Source: Orientallactaga sibirica | Taxonomy: Eukaryota > Chordata > Mammalia > Rodentia > Dipodidae | NCBI GenBank assembly: GCA_036365145.1 | Contig: JAEOAD010000015.1 | Span: forward strand, 14,067,501-14,131,500 | Reading direction: 5' to 3' | DNA: 64,000 bases | Shown: in pieces, positions 12,492 to 25,410 of the stretch | How the letters are laid out: each line of letters begins with the position of its first letter | How positions within the stretch are numbered: position 1 is the first letter of the stretch | Made by a program: the position numbers and the translations under genes | The notes under the pieces: model-generated | The model's database searches: none | What the model was told of the DNA's origin: nothing | The model's input: only the letters and a program-made list of their open reading frames with translations

Positions 12492-13058
12492 TGTAAACAA
12501 ATTTTAATTAATATTTCAAGTGTGATTTCATTAGAAAATGCCTAGCATTTAGTAAACATCAAAATGATTGCAATTGTGGTTTCTCCTTCTTCTGCTTCAC
12601 TTTCAACTTGATATTTGCATAATCTTGGTCCTCAGTGCTCCCAAAATGCTATTTCCACATGTGTAGATATCCTTTATTATTGTTTACAAAGCTGTTGTTG
12701 CATTTTCATGATAAAATTTATAAAACTCTTGATTTTTTCTTCCCTTGTTATCTAGTTTCCACTATTCTCCTAGAACCTTGATTCTCTTTGAAGTACACTA
12801 ATATAATTACCTATTTTTACATTATCTGTCTGTTTGAGAGATATATCATCTTTCTGTGTGTATGCTTTCCCTCCTCAACCATAAAGGATTTTTGTTTATT
12901 TGTTTGCCTTTCTAGAAGCCACCTGCTTAGTAAATTCTTTCCCTAGAAATTGTTCGCTGTCCAGATGCTCAGAGAATACAGGACCCATGGTCCAAGAAGG
13001 CATGGCTATTGCTCAAGCTTGTGACATACCTTGACACCCTTGATGTGATGCTAGTTTT

Positions 13059-13308
13059 TTTTATTTTTTATTTTATTTTTAGAGAGAGACACCGAGAGAG
13101 AGGAAGAGGGAGACAGAGAATGGGCATGCCAGCAGTCTCTCAGCTGCTGTGATCTAAATCCAGATGTGTGAGCCCCCCTTGTGGGCAAGTGCAGCATTGT
13201 GCCCTTGACTCACTTTGTATCTGGCTAATCGTGGGACCTGAAGATTAGAACTGGGTTCTTAGGCTTAGCAGGCAGGCGCCTTAACCGCTAAGCCATATCT
13301 CCAGCCCA
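13059..13308 (-). mobile_element. tRNA-derived SINE, long form
   Basis: Minus-strand copy with near-identical 16-bp flanks 'atgtgatgctagtttt' (13043-13058) and 'atgtgatactagtttt' (13309-13324), differing at one base. The body contains an extra segment of about 30-35 bp (around 13170-13210, beginning 'ccccccttgtgggcaagtgc') that is absent from the short-form copies. Confidence 0.92.
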
Positions 13309-13329
13309 ATGTGATACTAGTTTTGTAGG

Positions 13330-14035
13330 CATGCACAATGTAAGGTTGTAAGGTAATGACAGTTTCCATACCCCGGGAAAAAATAATCTGGAAAACCAGT
13401 CAGCATGTGGCAGGGTTGGAAGATCTGAAAGCTGCCTCTGACATGTGAAGCTATAGGACTGACGCTGAAGCTGTAGTGGAAGCCCCAGGAAGTTAAAAAT
13501 GACATATGATAGCCATTACAAGGGAAATCACAGGCATTGTGCAGAGCCACTCCAGTAAGGCTAGAGGGTGGACTGCAAAGCTCCTTGAAGTTTACATTGT
13601 ACAACTATGTGTCTTGGATGGTGAGCATGGAACTACTGGATTTAGTATTTGCCCTGCTGGGATTTGCTCTTGCTTCATTTCAGTTGCTCAATTATATGTC
13701 CTTATTAACTTCTCTCTTGAAATGGGAATAATTTGTGTCCTTGTATCTTGCAAGTATGTAAATTTCTCTTTTAAAATTATTGGAACCCGGTTGAGAATAT
13801 GACTTAAATTTCAGAGGAGACTTTGGCTTGGATTTTGTAGTAATGCTGGAACTATGAAGGCTTTTGAGACTCATAGATATGCACTAAATATATATTTCAT
13901 TGTTAGTTGTCAGGCATCTTAGAGGCTAGAGGAAAAGGGTTGAAACTTTGCTAAAGATTTGGTTTCCAGCTGGAGGCACGATTGTCAAATAGTGAAAAGA
14001 TCAAAATGTAGGGCTTACTTAGAGGGGCTCACTTG
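13330..14035. other. No recognised feature
   Basis: Overlapping open frames of 60-98 residues on both strands at 13317-13874 have no recognisable domain and look like chance frames. Confidence 0.4.
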
Positions 14036-14039
14036 GAGT

Positions 14040-14290
14040 GTTTAGCCCTGATGGTTATAATGGAACCCTGGCCCATCCATCTCTGTCTCTTCTTCTCAGG
14101 TACATTGAACTGAGAAGCTAGGGTTTGCCATGTGCTCTCTGCCATGAAAACCTGCCTCACCACAGCTTCATAGTAATGGGGCCAAGCAACTATCCGTTGC
14201 AACTTCAAAAACTGTGAGCAAATATAAATCCTCCTCTTTATAAGTTGATTATGTCAGGCATTTTATCAGTGACAGAAATCTAACACAGAA
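14040..14290 (+). repeat. R1-related interspersed repeat (variant with 'gcctcaccacag' core)
   Basis: Shares with the split copy around L1-1 (33.87 and 41.10 kb) the 'tgcctcaccacag' core, 'aatggggccaagcaac', 'aactgtgagcaaatataaat' and an end near 'cagtgacagaaatct'. Old and diverged. Confidence 0.5.
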
Positions 14291-14859
14291 TGTCTTGTCC
14301 AAATTTGGAACAACTGTTATGTTCCAAATGTCTGTTGCCATAGCAAATAAGATCTAGTATGACCAAATGTTCTATTTTTGCCATAGACTTTGAAAAATCT
14401 AGATTTTATATTAAATTTCCTGATTTTTAAGTAAATATCCAATTAAATGTTCTTTAGGGTAAATAAAGCATAGAAGCTGAAGCCTATAGGATGCCAGCCA
14501 TGGATTTTTACCCTTGTATCTACAGTTTACTCATGAAGATATTTTCAAAAGTTTTAAAATTGGGAGGTTTTGTGGTCTAAATTGTGAAAATGTGTTGGAG
14601 AGATTCTAAGGAAGAAGATATTTTTAAAAATTCAGTGAATGGGCAAGAAATTACATGGCTTGAACTGTAGTATTGGTGGTATAAGGAGATAGAATGAAAT
14701 AATTAGTGAAAAATTTGAGATGTTAAATTTAATTTCTACTGATTGGCTAAAGATAGACTAGGTTAAAGAAATAACATGGATCAAGACTCAGTACTATTTT
14801 TCTACAGTGATCTGGGATATACAGGTAGTATTATTTACTGAGATAGAATAAGCTAGAAT

Positions 14860-15352
14860 GGGTTAAGATGTTTGATGTTTAATGTTTAATCATTATGTCC
14901 ACTTGATTGGATTAGTAGTCAGGTTAAAAGACATTCCTCTTGTGCAGGTCTGTGAGGGCATTTCCAGTAGGAACTAACTGAGGGGGAGACCCTCCCCCAG
15001 AGTGGGCAGCCCTTCCGGTGAAAGCCTATATATGAAGATAAAGTAGTGCTTTTGCCTACCTACCTTCACTCCTTGCTGGTGAGTGCATCTACCCTGTTAT
15101 TGTCACCAATACTGACACCAGAACCTAGTTTCTTTGGTTGTTCAGTGGACTGAAGATCAGCAACTTTCAAGTCCAGATTGTCAGTGCCAGATTGGGACTG
15201 CTGAAGTATCCAGCCTCGTAGAACAACTACTAGTTTCTGACAGCTCATGATAGACTACCCAGCCTGTACCTTATAAGCCAGTCTAACAAACCCTGTCATA
15301 TATATTCATTCTATTGTTTCTATTCTTCTAGAGAACCTTCTAATATAAGGTG
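14860..15352 (+). repeat. Ancient interspersed repeat R2, copy 1
   Basis: About 490 bp with 'gtctgtgagggcatttccag', 'gggggagaccctccc', 'actttcaagtccagattg' and 'ttctagagaaccttctaat' in order. The complement of the same family appears at 54404-55215. The frame on the minus strand at 15066-15248 is repeat sequence. Confidence 0.55.
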
Positions 15353-15720
15353 GAAGGGAAAGCAAGGTTTGTGCTTTTATCACATTTTGCCTTCAACAAG
15401 TGAAAAACAAAACCCGAGACCTTTGATACTCAGTTAAACAATACCCAAAAGGTGAAACTAAAAATATAGATCTAGAAATTATATACAGGATTTCTGATTC
15501 CTAACCCAGGATTGCTTCCATTTCCTCATAAATTCTAATTCCATTTCATTATTTTTGCCAGAAGTGGGTACTAGTAAACCAACTGATTTGCTATGCATGC
15601 AAGAGGTAACCAAAGACACACAGGGTACCATTGTAATAATGCATCTCTGTTGGATTCTAACCTGGAAAAACAATGAAGAAACTTAAGTACTTAGCTTTAG
15701 TTAGAGTTACCAAAGAAAGT

Positions 15721-15757
<37 letters not shown>
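15721..15757. repeat. (TG)n microsatellite
   Basis: An uninterrupted GT array of about 16-17 dinucleotides, not obviously attached to a SINE. The following stretch to about 16.66 kb is unassigned. Confidence 0.9.
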
Positions 15758-15759
<2 letters not shown>

Positions 15760-16669
15760 TTCAGTTCTTTAAATGTGCTGTTTTGTGATGAAGAAGGATA
15801 GGAAAGAGAATGAGGAAAGTGATAAGAGAACAGTTGCAAAAAGTATTAAACTACCGGGGTGAGAAAGCTGTGAGCATGTTTTGACTTATCCATGCTAAAT
15901 TAATGTCTCAGAAGTTTGTAAGATTTACACTGGACTTCTGTGCTATTTGGGTTTCACATTTGTAAATTATAAGCAAATAACTGCTCTCATGAGGGATTTA
16001 TAAATGTTATATATTGAAGGCTGTGCTACTTATGAGAGTGATTTGAAAAGCAACCAAGTAAAAGAGGGGAAAATGAGTAGAAATAAAGTCCCAGTTCTTG
16101 AAATGGCTTCTTTTCCCCTCATGTCTCTTCTAGAATTCCATAGCCACCTTAGTTTTCCAGTGTGAGTCCTTTGCCCTCAGTGAGAATCTTTTAGCTCCTA
16201 AGATGGGCAGGAAGGCTAGAGCAGGACTAGAAAATAATTGATATAATGGTGCCTTTAAGTCACTATTGGAAATACCTACTTAATAAAGAAGAAAGATCTT
16301 CCATATCAGAGATGGATGGTGACAAGAGTGTTCAGAAAAATACATTGATTAACTGTTTTAAGATGAAGAATGAGGTCCAAAAATCATGGATTCCCTGGGA
16401 TTCGGAAAGTGAGAGTGACAGCTGTGTCATTTTGCTTAAAAATTGGATAGAACTATTTGCTTGAAAGAAATATAGAAGGAAGAAAGGAGACAGGAGGAGA
16501 GAGAGCAGATACTTAAATGGATATATTCTCAAAAAACAGGTTTAACCAAAAATTAATTTTTGCCAGTTATTATCATGCTTATATAGCTCAAGTCCAACTT
16601 CTCTGGTACAAATCAGTTCCTTAAGTTTTAGTAAAATATGTTATATAAGTTTATATATTTTCTGATGAT

Positions 16670-17100
16670 GACAGGCCAAAATACTATCAGTTGAGGGGTT
16701 GAGACAACAAAAATAAATATCTCACAGTTCTGGAGCCTGGAAATCTGAACTGAAGTGTCTGCCAAGTTGGTTCCTTGAGGAAGCAGGTTCATCAGGTAGA
16801 GAGTTACAATCTGGTCCCTGCCTCTACCTTAACTTCTGGTGGGCAAAGGAATTCATTGGCTTATAGATAGTGATATCCTTGGATTTTTATATGTACTCAG
16901 CCTATACACATTCATGTCTGTGTCACAATTTTCCATTTTAATAAAAACATAGTCATATAAGGATAGTATCCTGATGACATAACCTTAATTTGATCATCTG
17001 CAAAGATCCTATTAGAGAAAGGTTATATTCACATACTCATTCCAGGTATTAGGAGTTTTGCATCTTTGAGATGGATATAATTGAACCAACAATGATGACA
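16670..17100. repeat. Ancient interspersed repeat
   Basis: Contains 'ctcacagttctggagcctgg', 'aactgaagtgtctgccaagt' and 'atctgcaaagatcctattag', matching the same widespread old mammalian pattern as 11.04 kb. Strongly diverged. Confidence 0.5.
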
Positions 17101-17576
17101 AGATACATTTTGAATTTTGTTTATTTATTTATTTACTTAAATTTGTGTAATGTGAAGAAACTGAGTAAGAACAGTAAGGAATCCTACACCAGAGTCAAAA
17201 TGTTGATGAACAAAAGGTAGCATTTGAGGGATGATGATGTCGATTTTTAAAAAAAGAAAAAAAATGAACAAACTCAAATAGTGTTTTGGGAAAATGCAGG
17301 CTGAAACAGAAGATGCTGATAGGCTATGATGGAGATTAGGAGTAGAACACTTTTCTAACTTGTATGGTTGGATACCCAGTACCAGAAAACAAAAACAGAA
17401 GCAAAACCAAAGCAAGCAATGAATTATAAGGCAGTTGCTCAACTCTTTTCTGTAAGTTTGGTACTATAAAGAATAGTATGATTTGAGCCTATTTTGTAGG
17501 GTGAGGCGCATCAAAGAATATTTGGCATGCAATTTTGTTAGTAAAAATGTCTACTGTCATATAAAAACCAACTCTA

Positions 17577-17782
17577 GGGCTGGAGCAATGGCTTAGTGGT
17601 TAAGCACTTGCCTGTGAATCCTAAGGATCCTGGTTTGAGGCTCGATTCTCCAATGCCCATGTAAGCCAGATGCACAAGGTGTCACATGCATCTGGAGTTT
17701 GTTTTCAGTGGCTGGAGGCTCTGGCACACCCATTCTCTCTCTCTCTCTCTCTCTCTCCCTTTTCTGTCTCAAATAAATAAAT
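17577..17782 (+). mobile_element. tRNA-derived SINE, short form
   Basis: Plus-strand copy with a 14-bp perfect target-site duplication 'aaaaaccaactcta' at 17563-17576 and 17783-17796. It has a (TC)n 3' region and an AAAT tail. There is a small local duplication-like disturbance after the B-box region ('ggtttgaggctcgattctcc'). Confidence 0.94.
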
Positions 17783-17799
17783 AAAAACCAACTCTATTT

Positions 17800-18595
17800 T
17801 ACACAAATTCTTAACCCTCATCTGCCTCAGAAAATGATTTAGAAATGGTTGCCAATTTCATGCTACATGGGAAGACATATTGACTAACCTTGGTAACCCC
17901 TACACTTGAAATACCTTCCCAAAGTCAGAGAATTTATCAAGCAATTCTTATATCATGTTGACATTCTCATTCTATCTGTATCTCAATAATTTAGATATTA
18001 ATTAGACCACATGAAATGCTTTGTAAACATTTTAGTTACAGAAATCCTCTGTCAAAGTAGGCATGAATGGAATCTGGAAATCAGAATTTCTACAGCCACA
18101 ATTTTGAGCCTAGTTGGGCTCAAGAGCTGCATGGTAAATGTGATTTCATTGATTAAATCATAGAGCCAAAGTGTTTGGGTTACTGCACTTATTCTTGGAA
18201 CCATGTAATAAACAAATATAATTTGGGAAATGCCACATGCATCACACAAAAGAGAATATTTCCAGGAAGTAGAGAGGGGAATAGATATGATGCTATGGCG
18301 ATACTACCACCTTCCAGAACTATCAGACAGAGAAAAGAAGCCAGCTGTCAGAAAATCCATGGAATTTCAGTATAAATATAATATAATCCATATATCTCTC
18401 CCAGTGCCTGTTGAGATGGCATATTGCTTTAAGTTAGTCATATCCTTATACTCTGTAGAAAGAAGTTTCTAAGTACAATGCATAGAACTATCATTTTTAA
18501 ATTGTGTGTATCTATGATACATGTATGTATACTATGTTTTGGAACATGAATATTCACATGCTATGGTGAATGTGGATGGGAAAAGGACAAACTTG
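17800..18595. other. No recognised feature
   Basis: No repeat or gene identified. Overlapping short frames at 18052-18472 have no recognisable motif. Confidence 0.4.
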
Positions 18596-18599
18596 TGTA

Positions 18600-18807
18600 T
18601 CAGTGCTCACCTTTTTCTTTGTTTTGAGACAAAGTCTCTCTTGTTCAATGCTAAGTTCACCAGACAGCTGGCCTGTGAGGTTCAGAATTCTCCTCTCTGG
18701 ACTTTTCTTCTCACCTAGGCATCGAATTTTACATGAGTTATGGGGTCTGGACTTAGCGTATCAGATTTATACCGCAAGTGCTTTACCCACTGAGCTATCT
18801 TTTCAGT
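18600..18807 (-). mobile_element. Older tRNA/B4-like SINE remnant
   Basis: Minus-strand copy ending 'cactgagctatcttttcagt', the complement of a 'ggagagatggctcagtgg' head, with a B1-like arm at its start ('tttgagacaaagtctctc'). Its head end was the target of the B1 that follows. Confidence 0.55.
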
Positions 18808-18823
18808 CCAAGTAATTTTTTTT

Positions 18824-18974
18824 ATTTTTTGGGTTTTTTGAGGTAGGATCTCACTGTAGCCCAGGCTGACCTGGAATTCACTATGTGGTCTCAGGGCAGC
18901 CTCAAACTCACTGTGATCCTCCTACCTCTGCCTCCCGCGTGCTGGGATTAAAGGCATGTGCCACCACACCCAGC
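18824..18974 (-). mobile_element. B1-like SINE with 16-bp duplication
   Basis: Minus-strand B1. Perfect flanking repeats 'ccaagtaatttttttt' at 18808-18823 and 18975-18990 give both edges. It lies just beyond the head end of the older SINE. Confidence 0.95.
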
Positions 18975-18990
18975 CCAAGTAATTTTTTTT

Positions 18991-20285
18991 AAACCATGAA
19001 CCAGTTCATTGAAAACCTCTAAATATACTTTAAAAACAGACTCTTTCAATGGGGGATTGAAGTAAGTGATCACTGCTATTATGATTTTGTTTTGCTATAA
19101 GAACTTAAAATCTTGGATAGAGCTAAGAGGAAACCCCCATTTTCTTGTCTTCCAAGGTTAATTTTAGGGGAAGGGGAGAAGGAAACAGTGTTGTCTTCTT
19201 CAGAGAATAGTATGGAACAAAGCAGCACTATTAAACAAAGTTGGTTTGAGCATGTTTGATCATTTGGGGCTGAGTTCCTGAAAATCAAGGATGTGGGTAG
19301 TGGAGATGAACATTCTTTATATTAGAGTGTTCCACACCCATAGTTACTATTGCTACTTAGGCATAGGCAATGTATGCTGAGAGTGCCTGCAGAGATTGGG
19401 TGAAGCTTGTCATGGAAGAAGGCTCAGGTCCAAGTGGGGAAGTAAAGACAGGGTAGAATCTTGGAACCATAAACAAACGCATTTCCCTGTATGTGGAATG
19501 ATGATGAATGATGAATATCATTTGAAAAATTACCCTTGCGCTGAAAATATAGCTTGAATATGGGGAAGATAGGGCTTAGGAAGGATGAGAATATGGAAGC
19601 AGTTGGGAAAGCAGAGACATTCATTTCCCTGCTCAATTTCTAGAGCTTCACAATCCTTCTCTGAAGATAAGAGCCCTAGAGAAGGTGAAGTACAGACTTC
19701 TCTCCACAGTAACACTTCTTAGTGTTTAGAGATCAAAGTTCTAGGAGCTGTTCTGACTCCAGGGGTCCAAAAGGTGTTGTACAACAAAACTCAGGAAACC
19801 ATCTACTGTTCTAGACACAGTTTCATAAGCATTTGGTGGGACTTAAGAGATCCAATAAGGAAGAACTTGCTCTTGAGTACAGAATGAGTAATTTCAGAAC
19901 TGGGAAGAAATATGTAAAGTATTCATTAAAAGAGAGTGTGATCAAAGAATAAATGTGAGGGAGCCAACTTGTGAATGGGTGTCTAGACACCCCATCATTT
20001 CAAGTAAGGGAATATTTGAAAAGCTCTTGATGTGCTCAGAGGGAACCTAGATTTGTTGAAAATAATGGAAAATGATATTTGACTTGATCTTATTTTAAAA
20101 TGTGGAACACACCGCACCTCAGTTGATACCTGGGTTGTGCAAGTGTGGAGTATCTACTTGCTTGTCACATTTTGGCTTATAGTTGTCTTGATGCATGACC
20201 AGGCAGGCAAGCATGACAGCAAGGTAAAGAAACCAGGACCAGACAGTGTGTTGTCATCAGGGTGCTGAAGAGTACTGCTTGGGTA
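18991..20285. other. No recognised feature
   Basis: About 1.3 kb without a repeat or gene signal I can recognise. Confidence 0.4.
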
Positions 20286-20289
20286 CATT

Positions 20290-20480
20290 ATAGTACTAAG
20301 AGAACAATTCAGGATCTCAGATGGACTTGGGTTTGAATCCTGTCCCTGCTAGGCCAGCTGTATGACTTAGTTTAATAGTATAGTTTCACTTGCTATCTCT
20401 GTAGAATACTACAAATTGTCAAAGAGTTCCAGAACACCTATAAAGTCATAGCAAGAACTTAGCTCTTTCTTACACTGTGT
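20290..20480 (+). mobile_element. MIR-like SINE fragment
   Basis: 'gacttgggtttgaatcctgt' followed by 'ccagctgtatgacttag' matches the core of mammalian MIR on the plus strand. Diverged, with a poor 3' part. Confidence 0.55.
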
Positions 20481-20644
20481 CCATAGGGAAATCCTATGCA
20501 TTATGGGGACATAGTATGATTTTGAAATAATTGTAAGTGTAAGACACGTTTATCCTTGAGCACTTACCTACTTTGACTTGCTCACGAGTCCTAACCCAAG
20601 CACTACAATCCTGACAAGACCTTTCATTTCCTCTGATTGTCTCT

Positions 20645-20868
20645 TAGGGAAGGGCAGTATAATGATTGAGACTGTAGGCTTTGACATTATTTTACCTGGA
20701 TTTGATTACTGGTTCTGTTACTTTCTTCCTGTATGGCAAGTTCCTTGGTCTTTCTTATTTTTCATAGCTACAAAATGGAGATTATAGCAATGTCTCTTCT
20801 GAGAGGACCAAGTTGATATAGATGTGAGTAGTAAATGCTCAATAAATATTGGCTGTTATTGGTGTAGA
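20645..20868 (+). mobile_element. MIR SINE
   Basis: Plus-strand MIR. The tRNA-like start ('agtataatgattgagactgt'), the central 'ctggatttgattactggttc', the 'atagctacaaaatggagatt' region and the terminal 'gtaaatgctcaataaatatt' appear in the expected order. The 69-residue frame at 20578-20787 is MIR sequence. Confidence 0.75.
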
Positions 20869-21194
20869 TTTTCTTTAAATGAGGTATACTCAAGAGACAC
20901 AATTGCTCTGACTCTAGCAGAGGAGTGTGGGAGAGGAGATGAACACGTGCATTCTTCCTACACTATGCTTAAAAATACTAGACAGATCTGAGACTGCCTC
21001 CCACTTAGAGAGCTGCAGCGGGCACTGATGATGGAACTGCTCAGGATCTTATGGTAGCCGGTCCATGCTACTTGTAGTGGTAAACCGTGATGATCTCACA
21101 ACTGTGCACATGGGAAAAACATCTCACAAATCAGGAGGAAGTCCAAGCATTCCAGCCTTCCTTACTATGCAGTACAGAGCCTTGTTCATAGAAT

Positions 21195-21290
21195 GACCAT
21201 TCCTTCCTTCCTTCATTCATTCATATATTATCTCAATAATGATTATTAAGCACCATCTTTGACAGATAGTAAGTATATAATAGCTAAATT
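21195..21290 (-). mobile_element. Possible L2 fragment with TTCC/TTCAT tract
   Basis: 'ccttccttccttcattcatt' followed by 'attattaagcaccatctttg' resembles the complement of an L2 3' end. Weak. Confidence 0.35.
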
Positions 21291-21889
21291 TGAGGAGAAG
21301 GAGCCAGTGAAAGGGGCAGACAAGTATCCCTAATGCCGTTGTTCATATGGAAAGAGTGATCTAGGTGATTATAGGAAATGAAGCTTCCCACATAAGCCAC
21401 ACACACAGTCATAAGAGAATTCTGGGTAGCCAAGTTTCTGTCTAGATGGTGCCGGTCAGAGATGGGTCACTGGTCATGTTTTTTGAGACTTGACTCCTCA
21501 CACAGAACACTTTGACTTCTGTTTTGATAAAGATGGGCCACATGCCAAGAGGGGAAGCAGGTTTTAAGTACAGCTCAGAATAGAAAGGGCAATCTATACC
21601 TGGCTGACGACCATGCTCACTGTTTCTCCCTTGCATGCTGCTCTCATTGGCTGCACTTTCCGCCTGGCATTATGTCCTCAAGGGCACTGCCCTGTTTTGT
21701 CACTTGTTCACTCTGTGAATGTAAGCAGGCTGCCTGCTCTCCCTCTGCTCCATCATTTCATACATCGGGTTCTTCTAAGTTAGTGCTTTTGATACTTTTC
21801 TCTTTAAATTGTTTTGAAATATACATCTTCTAAGAATACTAAAACAAAATAAAACACCTACAATTGAAAATCTTATCCATTCCCCAATA

Positions 21890-21980
21890 AAAATAAACTC
21901 TCACATTTGCTCTTTTATAGGTCCTTACAACAACCTACTAGGTGGGTAGGGATTGTATACCATCCCCATGGAGAACTGCT
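21890..21980 (-). mobile_element. Possible MIR fragment
   Basis: 'caacaacctactaggtgggt' and 'tatac catccccat' resemble the minus-strand 3' half of MIR. Short. From 21980 to about 23130 I see no recognisable feature. Confidence 0.3.
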
Positions 21981-23139
21981 TTGTAGAAATGTTCTTGTAC
22001 TATGCTATAGCACTTCTTTCACATGGAAGGGTCTCAAATGAGGTAGAATCATAACTTAGAACTGAATTTCATGATTTTTACTCAATTTTACTCAACAGTC
22101 CCCATCCTTGTTAGGATTTTGTTAAAAGATAAAGACATTCCCTTACTGTGCCTATTGATTAAGGATCCAGTGAAAATATAGTACCCTGAAGAGAACAAGT
22201 CGTCCATGTAACACATTTGGGTAACTGTATCACCTAAGCATGACCCTTTTATACTACATGTTATTATAGTACAGATGATAACACTTTTCCTGTTTCTACT
22301 GTCTAGAGAGCATCCATCATCCTGAGCTCCTTTGCTTTAATCTCTCAGCTTTTCCTTTTCCCTTAGCATTGATTCTTCTATATATAAAAGGAAGGAAGAT
22401 GATATTGATAATCTTCCCTCTCCCTCCAAAATGTACTTTATAACTTCTTCTTTTTAGGCTTATTATCATCTGCATTTTAATTTACAGAGATCTCTCCCAC
22501 CTCAAACATTGTTCCACTTAAATGTCACCACCTTTCCAGATAGTATTCTATCTTTTTCTGCACCATGGTAGTCAGGTTTCTGATAAGAACTAGACTTACT
22601 TCCTCAGTGACTGACCTCTCAGGCCTCTGTAGACTATGTTGGATCCCTGATATTCCTGCTCATGTGGCTTGTCTGAAGTCACGACTATCCTCTGCAGCAG
22701 GGAATCTGGCAGGTGATTTCCAGTCCTCATATGATTTTCCTGTAGCATCTGACTAAGGGCTGTGCTTTCCTTTGTCCCATCCCTGCAGATATGACAAATG
22801 TATTTGACAAGGACACAAGAGTGATTAGGTTTCCTGAGCATCCATTTTGCATTACAACAGAGTGATGATGTGGACACACAGCCACAGACATTGTCCTATA
22901 GAGCCTGGTTCACAGGCTTCCAGGAACTGCCTTTGGAGTGCCCTTTTACAAACTTTCATTTCTGCAGACATAGATAAATAATAGATAGCTTTCAAATTTT
23001 AGTAAAGCTGTATTTAGTTTCTTAAATACAGAAGCACTTTATGTCTGGTGGCAAGCATAGCTTTCCACTAGCCCTTCCTTCTTACTTTGACTTAACATCC
23101 CTGTTCCCTCAGGCTGGAAACAAATATCACAGGTTTATA

Positions 23140-23490
23140 GATGTAACTTTAATGTTAATTACTGTTCTTGTTGCTCTGGCCAAATTCCCAACAAGAAGAA
23201 GATTAATAAGAGAGGAAGGGTTTATTTTGTCCTATAGTTCCTAAGGACACAGTCCATCGTGTTAGGGAAGGCATGGCAGCAGGAACAGGAGGACACTGGT
23301 CACATTGAAGAGGAAGAGAGGCTAGGTTATAAAATCTCAAGGCCTGGCCCTGGTGATCACTTCCTCCAGTGAGGCTCAACCTCCTAAAGGTCTCATAGCC
23401 CTCCCACACAGAACCACCTGCTGGATCAGGTATTCAAACACATGAGCCTAGGGGGATGTTTCACAGTGAAACCATAACACCTACAGAGTA
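23140..23490 (+). repeat. Interspersed repeat R3, copy 1
   Basis: About 350 bp with 'gagaggaagggtttattttg', 'gttcctaaggacacagtcca', 'ggtgatcacttcctccag' and 'catgagcctagggggatg' in order. A second copy is nested in R2 at 54714-55063. The family is common in rodent genomes, but I cannot name it with confidence. Confidence 0.55.
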
Positions 23491-24074
23491 TTGTTCCTTT
23501 GGCTCACTATAAAAAAGTTTGCTCCCCAAAGCATTTCTAGAATTCTTTAGGAAAGAAATTGCTTTTTTTCTCAAGAAGCGGTTCTGTTTCTGTTGGGTAC
23601 AGTGTTTGTTTTTCTGGCTACCATCAGTACACTAAGGTCTCTGTAAATCTCCAGTGCCTTTGAGTAATGTAAACTCCACTGAGAACATAGGACATAGTGG
23701 AAAAATAAATCCCCCCCCCTTTGTGTTACTGCAATGCATATAGATCCCAAAGGCATACGTAGTTTTAATGAAAAAGATTTTATTTTTTTCTCTATATGCC
23801 TGATGTTTCTTAAAGCCTTTTGGTATGAGTCCAGTGAGGACAAAGACAGAAGATAAATTCTAGAGAGAGTCACCATGCTATAATCAGACCAAAATTTCCC
23901 CTGATGACTCAGGATTTACTTAATGACTCAGCCACAGAGAGACTATTTTGTTTCCCTTAGGATTAATCTCAAAAAGTTACCCATTCTTACTGAAAATAGC
24001 TGTCTGGATGGCTGTCCCCTGGGTTTACTGACATACTCAGGTGTGTGTGAATTTTCTCCTTCCTTTCCATTTTC

Positions 24075-24235
24075 CTTTAGTTACTTCAACAAATATTTTA
24101 TGAGCACATATCAGGTACCAGATGCTTTTCTAAGTAGTAGGGACATAGTAATAAGCATGAAAGAAAATTCTTGGTCTTCTATGCCAAGGATCCTTTGGGG
24201 GAAGCATGATATTAACCAAACACATGAGGTTATAT
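24075..24235 (-). mobile_element. L2-like 3' fragment
   Basis: 'acttcaacaaatattttatg', 'gagcacatatcaggtaccag' and 'atagtaataagcatga' match the complement of the L2 3' end. Confidence 0.5.
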
Positions 24236-24349
24236 ATTACAAGCTTAAAACTTGATATTTTTCCAATGTCTCAATATCTCCACAAGCAGCCTGTGAGCAC
24301 CTTGCCCAAGTGATAAGACTGGTAACTGAGTTAAATTCTCTTGCTTGCC

Positions 24350-24432
24350 ATCTCCTGAATGCTCTCTCTCTCTCTCTTAAACAAATAAATAAATAAATAA
24401 ATAAAAGGACCTCAAATAAATAAAATACCTTA
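24350..24432 (+). mobile_element. 3' tail of a tRNA-derived SINE
   Basis: (CT)n at about 24361-24380 followed by (AAAT)n. Only the 3' CT-rich region and tail are recognisable; the body upstream does not match. 24440-25320 is unassigned apart from C/T-rich sequence. Confidence 0.45.
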
Positions 24433-25326
24433 ATCCACACTAATAAAATTCTGTCTTATTTAGGTATACCACTCTGACCCCTAAAAGGGATCTTTGCCAC
24501 CAAGTCCTTCCTTTCTCTCTCTATCTCCCTTCTTTTCCTTCTCTCTACCCCCATCCCTTTGGTTTTGCTCTCTGGAAGCCCCCTACATATGGTAGCATGG
24601 TATGACTTACCCATGTAAAACCTGTGAATATAAGGAAACTAAAATTTTCTTTACATTTCTGAGTGTAATTTTCAAAGCCATGCTGAAATAATCCTTAAAG
24701 ATTACTGAAGGAGACTAACTTTTTTTACTTGAAATGCAAAATACTATGTTACAGGTCACTTAATGACAGGGATCTGTGCTGAGAAATATGTTCATTAGTC
24801 ATTTCTGTTGTACAAACCTCATAGATACTTATTCCAACTAAAGTTTGCTATGATATCACTAGACCATGTAATATTATGAGACTGACATTGTACATACAGT
24901 CTAACATTAACATGATATGTTGAGGATCATTAATATATTTAGACAGGGTTGTCATAAAGGCTTCTAGGATCAGTTGACAATAGCAACACCATCAATAAGG
25001 AAAGGTACAAAGATCATGGACATATAAGAAGAATTAGTAGCTTTAAGGGTTCTCAGGTAGGAAAATGCTTGATCTATTGGATGAATCACAAGGAGGTTAG
25101 ACTCATAGGAAAAGAGGACATGAAATGGATGGAAATTAAAGAGGTGTGAAAGTTATCTAGTACAATGACATATGTACTTCTTGTACACCATGGTAGACCT
25201 CCACTGGGTCTTAAGCAGATAATTTGCCTTTTAGAAAGGCTACGTTTACTACAAGGCACATATCGGATTATGAATCGAGGGAGACTAATCAAGCCATCAC
25301 TAAAAAAAATAATGATAACAATCCAG

Positions 25327-25378
25327 GGCTAGAGAGAAGGCTTAGCACTTAAGACATTTACCTGCAAAGCCAAGGTCC
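25327..25378 (+). mobile_element. 5' fragment of a tRNA-derived SINE
   Basis: The first 50 bp of the family ('gggctagagagaaggctta' to 'gcaaagccaaggtcctcc') with the rest missing. L1-made copies normally lose the 5' end, so a 3'-truncated copy suggests a later deletion or interrupted insertion. Confidence 0.75.
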
Positions 25379-25410
25379 TCCCTCTCTATTTTTATTTTCT
25401 GGTTCATTAA

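Noticed and set aside
13317..13874. Overlapping frames of 60-98 residues on both strands, considered as a small exon
   Set aside because: No domain, no convincing splice pair, and similar frame lengths occur throughout by chance.
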